From Rhodothermus bifroesti (GTDB lineage: Bacteria > Bacteroidota > Rhodothermia > Rhodothermales > Rhodothermaceae): 64,000 nt of DNA. A model generated the notes under the pieces. That model worked only from the letters and a program-made list of their open reading frames with translations. It was not told the origin of the DNA and searched no databases. This document shows, piece after piece, positions 8,909 through 18,039 of the stretch (positions within the stretch are counted from its first letter, which is position 1; every line of letters starts with the position of its first letter). Both the position numbers and the translations under genes were made by a program. Location of the stretch: the NCBI RefSeq assembly GCF_017908595.1, contig NZ_JAGKTL010000002.1, positions 558,001 to 622,000 on the forward strand. Direction: 5' to 3'.

Positions 8909-11812
8909 CTAGTGGAGTGGGCGTGCTAAAACCACCGGTGCCTTACGCGTCAGCAAGCGGCCTCCACGAGCATCTAAAGCCTCAAAAAGCACAACGTATA
9001 AGCCTATAGGCAATTCGCGCCCTTCCTGGTCTCGTCCATCCCAAAGGAGCATGCCTTCGGCACCGGCCACAATAGGTCCTAAGGTGCGTACCCGTCGGCC
9101 ATAGCTATCAAAAATCTGCGCTTGCGCAACGGTTCCTGTTGCTGGTAGTCGAAAGTGCAAAATGGTTACATCGTCCGTGCCATCTCCGTCTGGAGAGAAG
9201 GGCGAAGGCGTAATCCAAAGCTCAGGTGTTTGCGTAGGCCACTGGGTGCGTTGCACCTGCGCTGCATTTGGCCGACCGGGCGTACCGCCTGAAGGATCTG
9301 GACTCGTGGTCCAGTTGGTTGGGTCATTAGAGGGACCATCGGGCAAGAGGCGTTCTAGGGCCAGGCCTGTAGCGTCTCGTATCCCTTTTTGATGCCAAGA
9401 GGGTGCATACGCTACAGCATCGAGTGTATGCGCTCGGTAGCGTAAGTGTACCACGTCGCCTTCATTACGCAGGCTTAAGCTGCTGCGGCGCATCGGTAGC
9501 CAGACCGTGCCGGGCTGCTGCGTTGTTCCGGGAAATGCTTCGTCTAGGAACACCAAAGGGTCGCTACTGGTGGGCACACTGAAAACAAGCGCCAAACTGT
9601 CTGGAGCTAAGGCCTGAAAGCGTGCGGGTAGGTAAAACGTGTCGGCACGCCCTAGTTCGTTAGGCCGATTGGTCCAGTAGAGGCCTTCAAGGTCAAGATA
9701 ATAAGCGGCGCGGTTGAGCAATTCGAGATATTCGGGTTGGTCCGGATAGCCATCATAGGGGTTGGCACGCGGAGCGTAGAGGATTTCGTTGATGATGAGG
9801 GAACCCGGAGCGGGGGGATAGGCCAAAGGACGTGTTGCTGTGGCCCTACATTGGTTCTTAAGGTCGCAAAGTTGGCGTGCAGTGAGGTGACGCTGACGCA
9901 GTTGCGCGGCAAAGCGTAGCACAATCTGCTGCTGTTCGGCTTGCCAGATAGCATCGACTGGGCGCGTGCCGTCGTCGAGCTCAAAAGCATCTGGATGCAC
10001 TGCGCTTGGATGGAGGGGTTCATCGACCGTAAGGACCACCGTTGTGCTATCTCGAACCGCGGCAAAAAGTAGTAAAGGAGCACGGAGGTCGGGTTCGTAG
10101 CGGCTGTTGACGCGACCGGGTGTAGCTCTTTCTGGAGCATCCGAAGGGGCCCAATTTTCAGGTATTGTAGCTGGAAGTCCGGGGTCGCGGCGTTCCAGTG
10201 AGTATCCAGGCTTACCCATAACCGCGGTATAGGCCATGCTATCGATAACTACCTTGTCGGCTCGGACCAATACCACAGCGTCACCGTCGTTATTCAGCGC
10301 GGACCAACTTGGGGGCTGAACCCTGTAGGCTATCGGGCCAAAAGCGCGCTCCAGCAGCGCAGTGTCTTGGGCAATAACCACGTAAGCTTCTGGACCAACA
10401 AGAAAAGGGCGCTGACTTAGTGGGATAGGCTGTCTCCGGGTGTCGTACCATTGCAGCTGCTGCAGGTCAATGGCATGGGGGGAACGGTTGTAGAGCTCGA
10501 AAAACTCTGTAGCGTCTTCAGTGGGGGCGTAAAGTACTTCGTTTAAGACCACATCACCTGGCGCGATGGGTTGGGCATCGCCAGGGAAGGTAAACGCGTA
10601 GGTAACGCCTGTAAGCAGATTGCCAACAGTATCGGCAATGTGCGTAAGTTGTAGGCGATAGGTTTCGCCGGCGGTTAGGGGGAAAGCGAGCTGCAGCGTG
10701 TAGTCGGGTCGGGGTGAGGAGGGACAATCTAGGATAGTAGCGATTGTTTGTGGGGGCGCAATCTGGTAGTGCGCAGGATCGCAGCCGTAAACCGGTTCGT
10801 CGAAATGGACGTTTAGCTGCTGGCTGTTTACGGGATAGGCTTCTCGCAGGCGGGGCGGTTGCGTGTCGGTGCGAGCAACCACAGTCAAGGAGGTGTCGCC
10901 TAGCGGGTTGCCTGCTAGATCATATAAGCTGCGCGCATAGAGGGTGTAGATCCCCGAGGGTGGAATGTCGGTAAAGATCAGCTGCACAACCTGGCCTAAA
11001 GGATCACCGCTCCAGCGTTGGGATTCAGGAAAGCCTAGGCGCTCGACGAAAAAGGCATCGTCCGCTAGGCGCGTGGTATCCATAGCTTCAGAGAAGTGGA
11101 GCACAAATGCGCGAAGTTGTTGCCGATACAGGGCTGAAAGGATACGGGGTGGGGTGCGGTCGGGGCGTTCGCGTTCGCCAGCCACAAGCAGGTCATCAAA
11201 GCCATAGTTTTGGGCCGTAGTGGCTGTATGCTTAACCCATAGGCCAAAAAAGCGGCTATGCCAATAGGTGGCATCTTGGGCTTCGAAAAGCACTTGGCCG
11301 TCTAAAGAGACTGTCCAGTGGCCAGTTTCGCTGCGAAGGATACGCAGCGTGTGCTTGCCTTGGGTTTCGGTTAAGAGGGGGTTGCTTCGGCCAAGCAAAA
11401 TGCGGCGTGTGGCAGGATCGCCGTCTTGGCGATACAGGCGTATTTCGTCGCTATTGTTGGTCCCCAGCTGTACAAAATAGCCTCGGAGGGGTGCGAGTAG
11501 ATCGGCGGTATCGGACATGAGGTAGATGCGGAATCCATTGAAATTGCTGAAGTTGACATTTTCGTAGTAAAAGGTGAGTTGCCAGACGCCCCAGCAAACC
11601 TGAGAGGGGGTGCTTAGAAACAAGGTATCAGCAGCTGAGGGGCCCTGGGTGCGGAGGAAGGGGTTGTTGTTTTGAAAGTCGATGGTCCAGTAAGCGGTTG
11701 TACCTTGCCAAGAAGGGTGGTTTAAGAAGTCCCCGTCATCAAAGCTTTCTATGAGCTGTGCGTGGAGGGATAAGGGATAGAGCCCTAAGAGCACACAGAG
11801 CGCACGGAGCAT
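8909..11812 (-). CDS. large secreted protein with two lamin-tail domains and FlgD-like C-terminus
   Basis: About 967 residues. A signal peptide is evident (MLRALCVLLGLYPLSLHA, then QLIESF). An N-terminal jelly-roll-like region is followed by Ig-like stretches with the pattern YPVNSQQLNVHFDEPV. Two lamin-tail domains follow (near VVLNEVLYAPTEDATEFFEL and LIINEILYAPR...PEYLELLNR). The last about 90 residues contain SPFSPDGDGTDD and LLWDGRDQEGRELPIGLYVV, a FlgD-like/gliding-motility-type domain often used for surface attachment in Bacteroidota relatives. Its substrate is unknown. An in-frame ATG at 11836 lies 24 bases further out. I prefer 11812, where the signal peptide begins. Confidence 0.85.
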   Translation of the reverse strand: MLRALCVLLGLYPLSLHAQLIESFDDGDFLNHPSWQGTTAYWTIDFQNNNPFLRTQGPSAADTLFLSTPSQVCWGVWQLTFYYENVNFSNFNGFRIYLMSDTADLLAPLRGYFVQLGTNNSDEIRLYRQDGDPATRRILLGRSNPLLTETQGKHTLRILRSETGHWTVSLDGQVLFEAQDATYWHSRFFGLWVKHTATTAQNYGFDDLLVAGERERPDRTPPRILSALYRQQLRAFVLHFSEAMDTTRLADDAFFVERLGFPESQRWSGDPLGQVVQLIFTDIPPSGIYTLYARSLYDLAGNPLGDTSLTVVARTDTQPPRLREAYPVNSQQLNVHFDEPVYGCDPAHYQIAPPQTIATILDCPSSPRPDYTLQLAFPLTAGETYRLQLTHIADTVGNLLTGVTYAFTFPGDAQPIAPGDVVLNEVLYAPTEDATEFFELYNRSPHAIDLQQLQWYDTRRQPIPLSQRPFLVGPEAYVVIAQDTALLERAFGPIAYRVQPPSWSALNNDGDAVVLVRADKVVIDSMAYTAVMGKPGYSLERRDPGLPATIPENWAPSDAPERATPGRVNSRYEPDLRAPLLLFAAVRDSTTVVLTVDEPLHPSAVHPDAFELDDGTRPVDAIWQAEQQQIVLRFAAQLRQRHLTARQLCDLKNQCRATATRPLAYPPAPGSLIINEILYAPRANPYDGYPDQPEYLELLNRAAYYLDLEGLYWTNRPNELGRADTFYLPARFQALAPDSLALVFSVPTSSDPLVFLDEAFPGTTQQPGTVWLPMRRSSLSLRNEGDVVHLRYRAHTLDAVAYAPSWHQKGIRDATGLALERLLPDGPSNDPTNWTTSPDPSGGTPGRPNAAQVQRTQWPTQTPELWITPSPFSPDGDGTDDVTILHFRLPATGTVAQAQIFDSYGRRVRTLGPIVAGAEGMLLWDGRDQEGRELPIGLYVVLFEALDARGGRLLTRKAPVVLARPLH

Positions 11813-11819
11813 TTTTATT

Positions 11820-11831
11820 CCGTTATTGCAA
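11820..11831 (+). repeat. polar 12-mer CCGTTATTGCAA, copy 2 (left of dif)
   Basis: An exact copy immediately upstream of the chosen start of the lamin-tail gene, which runs on the opposite strand. It points toward the dif-like site. Confidence 0.75.
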
Positions 11832-12009
11832 CGCAAAAAACCGCCTCACTTTAATAGAAACGCAACATTAAGCTTTATAAACTAGGGCAGGTTTTATTTG
11901 CCGACTCCATGCGGAAGGTACTATTGGCGTCCCATTGCGCTGGGATTGCAGGTACTTAGGTGATCCTGTGTGCTAAAGCAAAGATCGTCGCAATAGAGCT
12001 AAGGCGTGC

Positions 12010-14130
12010 TTAAACAACTCCGAATCGTTTACGCAGAACCCATTCTGCGGTAAGGAGCAGGATTAAAACAGCCAAAAAAGGCCATTGGGTACGGGGGCGC
12101 CAATCGGCCAGTTGGATGGTCTCGGTGGGTTGCAGCAGACCTGCTGCGTGCAACTGTTCGGCCAGCGTGGGTAGTGTTTGCAGCGTAAGCATTTGTCCGC
12201 CTGTGCGGCGAGCGAGTTGCCGTAGCAAATTGTGGTCGGCCCAGGGCGTTTGAAACTCTACTGTGGATAGGCCTATGGAAAAATGTCCTTGATCTCGGCC
12301 TAGCTCACGGTCTGTTCGGGTGGCAATAGCTTGATAAAAGTACAGGCCTTCGGGTAGGGTTAGGGTTTCTAGGCGGTAGCGGCCATTGCCGACGGCCTCC
12401 ATGCGGAAGGGATAACGGGTACTATCGGCATCCCATACGGTTACGTGCAGCTCGGCATCACTTACAGGCAGCAAGCGTTCGTCGTAGACCTCTCCGAGTA
12501 GGCGCACGGGTTCGCCTGCGCCGAAGGTTTCCCGTTCAGGCCAGACGCGCACCAGGCGGTCTTCAACGGGGGCTGTAAGCCACTCAATTGTGTTCAGGAG
12601 CAGCTCTTCCCAGAGGGTATGGAGGGGAGAAAGGTTTTCGGGCAGGTTACTCCAGCGCCAGGTGCCGCTGCCCAGCCACAGCGCAGCTCGTCGGCCGCTG
12701 CGTTCTTGGACAAGAAACAGCGGTTGCTCCTGGCCTTCAGGGGTTTGGCCAATGGCAAGTAATCGGGTATCGGGTTTAGGTTGCCAGGTAGCCCGAAGGG
12801 TTTGGAGTGGGGGGAGCTGATTTTGGCGTGCGAGCAGTACGTCAGGGAGTGTAAAGATAGGATGGTTTTGGGCTTCGCCGCGGAGTTTAAAGGTGATTTC
12901 CGTAAGACCAGGTACGGTTTGGGTAGGTTGTGCTGGTAACAGGTCCGCCCAGGCTTCCAAGCGCGACAGGTCGGTTTGGGGGCTTAGAAGTAGCAAGAAG
13001 GGGCGTTGCTCTATGGCCTGACGCAAGCGTGTTATGTGGCGGAGATCGGCGTTGCGTCCGGGGTAGCCAGCGAACAAGAGGAGGTCAAAGCGTTCTAGCG
13101 TATCCGGGAGAGGGCCACCGTAGAAACGTTGTCCATCGCGTTGAATACGGGTTGTGATGTTCAGGTCGGCATTGCCCCCAAGGATACGCTGCAGATTGGC
13201 CAGATCAGGTTCAGGGGCTGCAGCTAGAAGCAGGATTTGGCGTTTTCGGTCAAGGACGCGGATGAGCATACTATAGCTGTTATTGCGACTTGTAAACTCT
13301 CCTTCAAGTGCCTCGACGTGTACTTCAATGCGATGCCAGCCTGGGGTTTCTGGTGTATACTCAAAAGAAACCGAAGCCTGCTCTTGGGGTAGCGTCAGTG
13401 TGTGTTGGTGCTGGGCGACAAAGCGGCCGTTGGCTTGTAGCGTTATGGTAAGCGTAGTGCCTGCAAACCCATTGCTTTGGAGATAGGCGGTTATGGGTAA
13501 GGGCGTGTGTATATAGGTTAGCGTATTGGTTTCGACGCGATCGATGCGTACATCTCGGGGACGGGTGGTATCGCCGATGGCTATGGTGAAGATCGGTATG
13601 CTTTGTTGTGTAGCCCAATGGAGTGGAGAGGGACCTTCGTTGTACTGGCCATCGGTGAGTAAGATGATGGCGTTGAGTCGGGGATGGCGTTGAAATACCT
13701 CTTGAAGTGCTTGGGTGATGTTAGTGCGGGGCTGCTGAAAATCGAGCGAATCGGCAAGGTGTTCTGGATTGGCTGGCTTAAGGGTGCTGCCAAAGTAATA
13801 AAGATGGGTTTGGGCCTCTTTTAAAGCGGTCCAGGGAAACTGTCTTTGAAGGGTTTGAGCGATGGTGCTATCGCGGGCAGCAAGGGGGATGCTAGCGCTG
13901 TTGTCAAACAATATAGCCAGTGCAGGGGGTGTTTGTTGACGTTTTTGAAGTGGCCAGACTGGGTCGGTCAGCAAAGCAATAAGTAAGAGTAGGGTAGTAG
14001 CACGCAGCGTGGTGAGCAAGCGCTGTTGGTTGCGGGTAAGGCCTGGGGTTTGGCGATAGCTCCAGATGGCCCAGGCCAAAGCTGCTAGTCCTAATAGGAC
14101 CAGCCACAAAGGGGTTAAGGTTGATAGCAT
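12010..14130 (-). CDS. membrane protein with von Willebrand factor A domain
   Basis: 706 residues. Two transmembrane segments lie near the N-terminus (about residues 8-26 and 43-60), followed by a VWA domain with a MIDAS motif (LFDNSASI, later LLTDGQYNEG). A CARDB/Ig-like stretch and a glutamine-amidotransferase-like region (LLFAGYPGRN, FLLLLSPQTD) come next, with a final transmembrane helix at about 683-700. This layout matches the Bacteroidota-type VWA membrane proteins related to BatA/BatB, whose function is poorly defined. It starts 8 bases after the cytidine deaminase stop, so both are probably on one transcript. Confidence 0.85.
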   Translation of the reverse strand: MLSTLTPLWLVLLGLAALAWAIWSYRQTPGLTRNQQRLLTTLRATTLLLLIALLTDPVWPLQKRQQTPPALAILFDNSASIPLAARDSTIAQTLQRQFPWTALKEAQTHLYYFGSTLKPANPEHLADSLDFQQPRTNITQALQEVFQRHPRLNAIILLTDGQYNEGPSPLHWATQQSIPIFTIAIGDTTRPRDVRIDRVETNTLTYIHTPLPITAYLQSNGFAGTTLTITLQANGRFVAQHQHTLTLPQEQASVSFEYTPETPGWHRIEVHVEALEGEFTSRNNSYSMLIRVLDRKRQILLLAAAPEPDLANLQRILGGNADLNITTRIQRDGQRFYGGPLPDTLERFDLLLFAGYPGRNADLRHITRLRQAIEQRPFLLLLSPQTDLSRLEAWADLLPAQPTQTVPGLTEITFKLRGEAQNHPIFTLPDVLLARQNQLPPLQTLRATWQPKPDTRLLAIGQTPEGQEQPLFLVQERSGRRAALWLGSGTWRWSNLPENLSPLHTLWEELLLNTIEWLTAPVEDRLVRVWPERETFGAGEPVRLLGEVYDERLLPVSDAELHVTVWDADSTRYPFRMEAVGNGRYRLETLTLPEGLYFYQAIATRTDRELGRDQGHFSIGLSTVEFQTPWADHNLLRQLARRTGGQMLTLQTLPTLAEQLHAAGLLQPTETIQLADWRPRTQWPFLAVLILLLTAEWVLRKRFGVV

Positions 14131-14135
14131 AATTT

Positions 14136-14147
14136 CTGTTATTGCAA
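14136..14147 (+). repeat. polar 12-mer variant CTGTTATTGCAA, copy 3 (left of dif)
   Basis: Matches 11 of 12 bases of CCGTTATTGCAA. It overlaps the stop of the cytidine deaminase gene and the ribosome-binding region of the VWA gene. It has the same orientation as copies 1 and 2, toward the dif-like site. Confidence 0.65.
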
Positions 14148-14915
14148 CACAAAAAAACCAGGAAGCAAAGAAGCCGCAGAAAGCATCTCAGGCACCAATT
14201 GTCGGTCCTGCCATATCTGTAATTCGGGACTGTGCTCTACAAGAACCTGCCGACAAGCTCCACAGGGTGTAGTACGTGCAACATCCCGCACGCAGGAAAG
14301 GTAGAGCGCACGCCATTGATCAGAGTTATACCCATAGCTTAAAGCCGTACCAATAGCATTTCGTTCAGCACATAGCGTGCGTGTCCAATCTGGATGCTCT
14401 ACATTAACCCCTGGAATACACCAACCTGCCTCAAGCTGCAATAGACAACCCACAGGGAACAAAGACACTGGCGCGTGGGCACGTGCAGCTACCTGGCGTG
14501 CCTCTTGAATGCCTGCGGTAGCATCGCTAATCTGCTTCGCCCAAAACGGCGAAAGTTCACCTTGAGGCGTCGGCAGCTTGGAACAGGAGGTGGCCATCAA
14601 AAACTGGTCGTTTTCCATGCTAAAACGGGAAGAAAACAGTCCATCTTGAAATCCTTCAAGCAAGGCTTGCATGCTTAAGTCTAAGGGCTCAGAAAGCAGA
14701 ACCGCCACCACATCTCGGCGTCCTAGTGCCACTGCTGTAGTAAGTGCGTTCTGCAATGCCGGAATTGTCAAAGAAAACGACGCATTTTCTACGCGTACGC
14801 CGGGGATCCAATAACCGTCTGACAGCAACACCAACGCCGCCTCAGGATGATGCGAATAAGGCACATAGGCCCGTTTCAGGTAACGCGACAGTTGTGCTTT
14901 AAGCGTCGATACCAC
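14139..14915 (-). CDS. cdd: cytidine deaminase with tandem domains, first degenerate
   Basis: 258 residues that hydrolyse cytidine/deoxycytidine to uridine in pyrimidine salvage. The C-terminal half carries the zinc site: Cys182 and Glu184 (LCAERNAIG), then Cys218 and Cys221 (PCGACRQ). The N-terminal half repeats the frame of the fold (IPGVRVENASF, then LQNALTTAVALG) but lacks the CAE and PCxxC residues, so it is a catalytically dead copy. This resembles the two-domain enterobacterial Cdd layout. The catalytic copy has EHPD where the dead copy keeps ENAS. It is divergent from the LolC/E-like gene and upstream of the VWA gene. Confidence 0.9.
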   Translation of the reverse strand: MVSTLKAQLSRYLKRAYVPYSHHPEAALVLLSDGYWIPGVRVENASFSLTIPALQNALTTAVALGRRDVVAVLLSEPLDLSMQALLEGFQDGLFSSRFSMENDQFLMATSCSKLPTPQGELSPFWAKQISDATAGIQEARQVAARAHAPVSLFPVGCLLQLEAGWCIPGVNVEHPDWTRTLCAERNAIGTALSYGYNSDQWRALYLSCVRDVARTTPCGACRQVLVEHSPELQIWQDRQLVPEMLSAASLLPGFFVLQ

Positions 14916-15036
14916 ACCGAACCGTCGGAATGTTTCTCTGGAGGGAGAGACTTATCCAAGAGGCTTTAGGAAGTTTCCCTCAGCGTGATCCCTAGGGCTT
15001 AGCTAAGCGTTCTATCTTACCAAGCCATTGCAGGCT

Positions 15037-16278
15037 ATGAACCGTATGCTTTCTTTTGAATTGTTTGTCGCGCTACGCTACCTCCGGGGAGCACAGGGAC
15101 GGGAGGAAGGACGCCGCTTTTTACGGTTTATTACCTACGTCGCTGTAGGCGGCGTTGCTGTAGGGGTAGCGGCTTTGCTTCTAGCCTTGTCCATTGCGCA
15201 TGGTTTCAGTCAGGCCATCGAAGAAAAAATCACAGGCTTTGGCGCGCACGTCCAAGTCGAAAACCTACGGGATGCTCCGCTAAGCGATGCTGCTTGGATG
15301 GCCGCAGCGCTTACTCGTCTGCCCGGTGTGGTCTCCGTTAGACCCGTAGTGCAGGAATTCGTTCTGCTACGCTCCAGCGCGCGCGCCATTGATGGGGTAG
15401 CGCTTTGGGGTAGCCCATCGTTACCGGAATATCTAGAGCGCCATCTAATTGCTGGCAGCGCAACATTTACGCCCGACGCAGCAGGTCGCTACGGACTTGT
15501 ATTAGGACGCGCGTTGGCCGAACAGCTTGGCGTGCAGGTTGGTGATCTGGTAACTTTGTTTTCGCTGCGTCAGTTTTCTGGCTTACGGCCTATCCCTAGG
15601 CTACGCCAATTTTATGTAGCTGGCTTATACGAAACACTACTAACCGACTTTGACCGTCTTTATGTATTCACTTCTATAGAAGCTGCACGCCTGCTTCTGG
15701 CCTATGGCACTGATGAAGTTACCCGCTTTGACCTGACGCTTACTGACGTACGACAAGCCCGAAGCATTGCCGATGCTATCGAGACTGAATTTGGACTACC
15801 GGTTATTGCGCGCACGATCTATGAGGTTTTTCGCAACCTTTTTGCCTGGGTGCACTTGCAGGAAAGCATTATCCCTCTCGTAATCAGCATCATCGTGATT
15901 GTGGCTGCTTTTAACATGCTGGCCGTTCTACTCATGGTCATCCTAGAAAAAAGCCAAGAAATTGGCATTATGGCCAGCATGGGCGCTTCTGCCACAATGC
16001 TACAACGCCTCTTTTTATGCTTAGGAGTACTTATTGGCCTTAGCGGAACCCTCCTAGGCGAGGTGCTGGCTTTAAGCATAGCCGTTTTACAACAACATTT
16101 TGGCTTGATTCCACTTCCCGCGGAAGCCTACTACATGGCTACGGCTCCTGTAGCACCACGCGCATGGGATTTTCTAATGGTAGGGGTGCTAACGGTGCTT
16201 CTTTGCGGTTTGGCTGCGTATATTCCAGCACGAATCGCTGCCCGAATTGATCCCGTACGCGTGATTCGCTTTCGTTAA
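15037..16278 (+). CDS. LolC/LolE-like ABC transporter permease (FtsX family)
   Basis: About 413 residues. A first transmembrane helix lies at about residues 30-54 (VAVGGVAVGVAALLLALSI). A large periplasmic domain of the MacB-core type follows, then three C-terminal helices with the FtsX-like pattern (VISIIVIVAAFNMLAVLLMVI; GVLIGLSGTLLGEV; VGVLTVLLCGLAAYIPA). The order fits LolC/LolE, which pass lipoproteins toward the outer membrane with the ATPase LolD. No lolD gene lies alongside here. The start may be ATG 15037 (AGG 2 bases upstream) or ATG 15046. Confidence 0.85.
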   Translation: MNRMLSFELFVALRYLRGAQGREEGRRFLRFITYVAVGGVAVGVAALLLALSIAHGFSQAIEEKITGFGAHVQVENLRDAPLSDAAWMAAALTRLPGVVSVRPVVQEFVLLRSSARAIDGVALWGSPSLPEYLERHLIAGSATFTPDAAGRYGLVLGRALAEQLGVQVGDLVTLFSLRQFSGLRPIPRLRQFYVAGLYETLLTDFDRLYVFTSIEAARLLLAYGTDEVTRFDLTLTDVRQARSIADAIETEFGLPVIARTIYEVFRNLFAWVHLQESIIPLVISIIVIVAAFNMLAVLLMVILEKSQEIGIMASMGASATMLQRLFLCLGVLIGLSGTLLGEVLALSIAVLQQHFGLIPLPAEAYYMATAPVAPRAWDFLMVGVLTVLLCGLAAYIPARIAARIDPVRVIRFR

Positions 16279-16288
16279 CATCGGGCCT

Positions 16289-16549
16289 ATGCAAAAAGCT
16301 TTTCTACACCTTCGCGTTTACCTTTTTAGCGTACTTAAAGAGCGCTTAGGGCAAGATATGCTAGAAATTGCACTCCCAGCACCAGCTACGGGTGGGCATT
16401 TGCTGGATTACCTGACGTCTCGATTTCCGGAAGTTGCTGCTTACCGGTCTGTCATCCGCCTTGCCGTAAATCATACGTATGTCCCTGAGTCGACCTTCTT
16501 GGCTGAAGGCGACGAAATAGCTCTCATCACTCCTGTTAGTGGAGGTTAA
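16289..16549 (+). CDS. moaD: MoaD/ThiS family sulfur carrier (molybdopterin synthase small subunit)
   Basis: An 86-residue beta-grasp protein ending in Gly-Gly (TPVSGG), the C-terminus that is adenylated and thiocarboxylated for sulfur transfer into molybdopterin. It starts 10 bases after the permease gene. A moaE gene lies downstream beyond one inserted gene, which supports MoaD over ThiS. Confidence 0.87.
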   Translation: MQKAFLHLRVYLFSVLKERLGQDMLEIALPAPATGGHLLDYLTSRFPEVAAYRSVIRLAVNHTYVPESTFLAEGDEIALITPVSGG

Positions 16550-16557
16550 TCGCGCCT

Positions 16558-17577
16558 ATGGTTCGATTACTGCTTTTGGCCTTACTGGTACTCTTTAGTG
16601 CCTGCAACCAGCCGGCCAGTTCACCGACCTTACGTCGTGCAACAGCTTCCATAGAACGCATGGACGACCGGTTGGACGCGCTGCTGGATCCTCAGGTATT
16701 GGTTGAAGTCTTGGCCGAAGGGTTTCTTTGGGCAGAGGGTCCAGTCTGGGTAGCTCAAGATAGCGCGCTGCTTTTTTCCGATATTCCCCGGAATACCGTC
16801 TATCGCTGGAAAGAGCAGCACGGACTTGCGGTTTACCTTCGACCTGCCGGTTATGCTGCTGGCGACCAGCCTCCAGGACGCGAGCTTGGTGTTAATGGGC
16901 TAGCCTTAGATCCAAAAGGAACATTGGTTATGGCCGATCATGGCCTGCGGCAAATCAGCCGGCTCAACCCAGAGCAGTTCACCAAAACAGCATTGGCACA
17001 TCAGTATCAAGGTCGACGTCTTAACAGTCCCAATGATCTGGTCTTCCGCCATGACGGCGTGCTGTTTTTTACGGATCCGCCTTATGGTCTGGATGGATTA
17101 GACCATTCTCCACGGAAAGAATTGCCGTTCCATGGCGTTTACCGTTTAGATCCCAATGGTACTCTAACGCTACTAATCGACTCCTTGCACTTCCCTAACG
17201 GCATTGCCTTGTCGCCAGATGAACGCACTTTGTACGTTTCGCGTTCAGATCCGGAAGCGCCACGCTGGTACGCTTACCAGCTTGATGCAGCCGGAAACGT
17301 CATAAGCGGACGCATGTTATTTGATGCGCGGCCGCTTATGAAGGAAAACCGTCCTGGACTTCCCGATGGGATGGCCATCGATGCACAGGGAAATCTTTTT
17401 GCTACCGGACCAGGGGGCATTTTAATCCTAACGCCCAACGGTGAGCATCTGGGAACGATCCGCCTAGATCGGGCTGCAGCCAACTGTGCTTTTGGAGACG
17501 ACGGCCATAGCCTCTATATTACGGCTACCGATCAGCTTTTACGGATGCGCACGCGAACAAAGGGAAAAGGGTTTTAG
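16558..17577 (+). CDS. SMP-30/gluconolactonase-like lipoprotein
   Basis: 339 residues. A short hydrophobic leader with lipobox (LFSAC, Cys16) indicates a lipoprotein. The body is a six-bladed propeller of the SMP-30/gluconolactonase/LRE type. Repeats such as LAEGFLWAEGPVW, NSPNDLVFRHDG.LFFTDPPYGL, FPNGIALSPDERTLYVS and GLPDGMAIDAQGNLFATGPGG carry the metal-binding Glu, Asn and Asp positions. It is probably a sugar lactonase or related hydrolase outside the cytoplasm; the substrate is unknown. It sits between moaD and moaE, 8 bases after the first and abutting the second, although it has no known role in molybdopterin synthesis. Confidence 0.88.
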   Translation: MVRLLLLALLVLFSACNQPASSPTLRRATASIERMDDRLDALLDPQVLVEVLAEGFLWAEGPVWVAQDSALLFSDIPRNTVYRWKEQHGLAVYLRPAGYAAGDQPPGRELGVNGLALDPKGTLVMADHGLRQISRLNPEQFTKTALAHQYQGRRLNSPNDLVFRHDGVLFFTDPPYGLDGLDHSPRKELPFHGVYRLDPNGTLTLLIDSLHFPNGIALSPDERTLYVSRSDPEAPRWYAYQLDAAGNVISGRMLFDARPLMKENRPGLPDGMAIDAQGNLFATGPGGILILTPNGEHLGTIRLDRAAANCAFGDDGHSLYITATDQLLRMRTRTKGKGF

Positions 17578-18030
17578 ATGGAACGGTTAACTGAAACGAT
17601 TTGGATACGACTTTTAAGTGCTCCGCTCCCGGTTACTGATGCTGTGTCGTTTTTACAAACGCCTGAAGCAGGGGGATTGGCGCTGTTTTTAGGGACAACG
17701 CGGCGGTGGACCGAAGACCGGGAAACGCTTGCCCTGCACTACGAGGCCTATGAACCGATGGCTTTGGCTGAAATGGGGCGCTTGTCGGACGAAGCCTTTC
17801 GTCGTTGGCCAGTACGTCGGCTATGCCTTTGGCATCGACTAGGCGAAGTGCCTCCCGCCGAGATAAGCGTCCTTGTCGGCGTAGCTACGCCACACCGCGC
17901 AGAAGCTTTTGAGGCCTGCCGCTATCTTATTGATGCGCTAAAACGTCAAGTGCCGATTTGGAAACGTGAGACCCTCTCCAACGGCCATCAGGTTTGGGTT
18001 GAAGAGGGAATCCCAGAATCTAAGTCCTAG
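17578..18030 (+). CDS. moaE: molybdopterin synthase catalytic subunit
   Basis: A 150-residue MoaE that converts precursor Z (cPMP) to molybdopterin using MoaD-thiocarboxylate. Family features: GGLALFLGTTR near residue 32, LHYEAYEPMA near 57, HRLGEVPPAEISVLVGV near 86, and the catalytic lysine region LKRQVPIWKRE near 121. Its ATG follows the SMP-30 stop codon with no gap, suggesting translational coupling. Confidence 0.93.
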   Translation: MERLTETIWIRLLSAPLPVTDAVSFLQTPEAGGLALFLGTTRRWTEDRETLALHYEAYEPMALAEMGRLSDEAFRRWPVRRLCLWHRLGEVPPAEISVLVGVATPHRAEAFEACRYLIDALKRQVPIWKRETLSNGHQVWVEEGIPESKS

Positions 18031-18039
18031 AAGCCTCGT

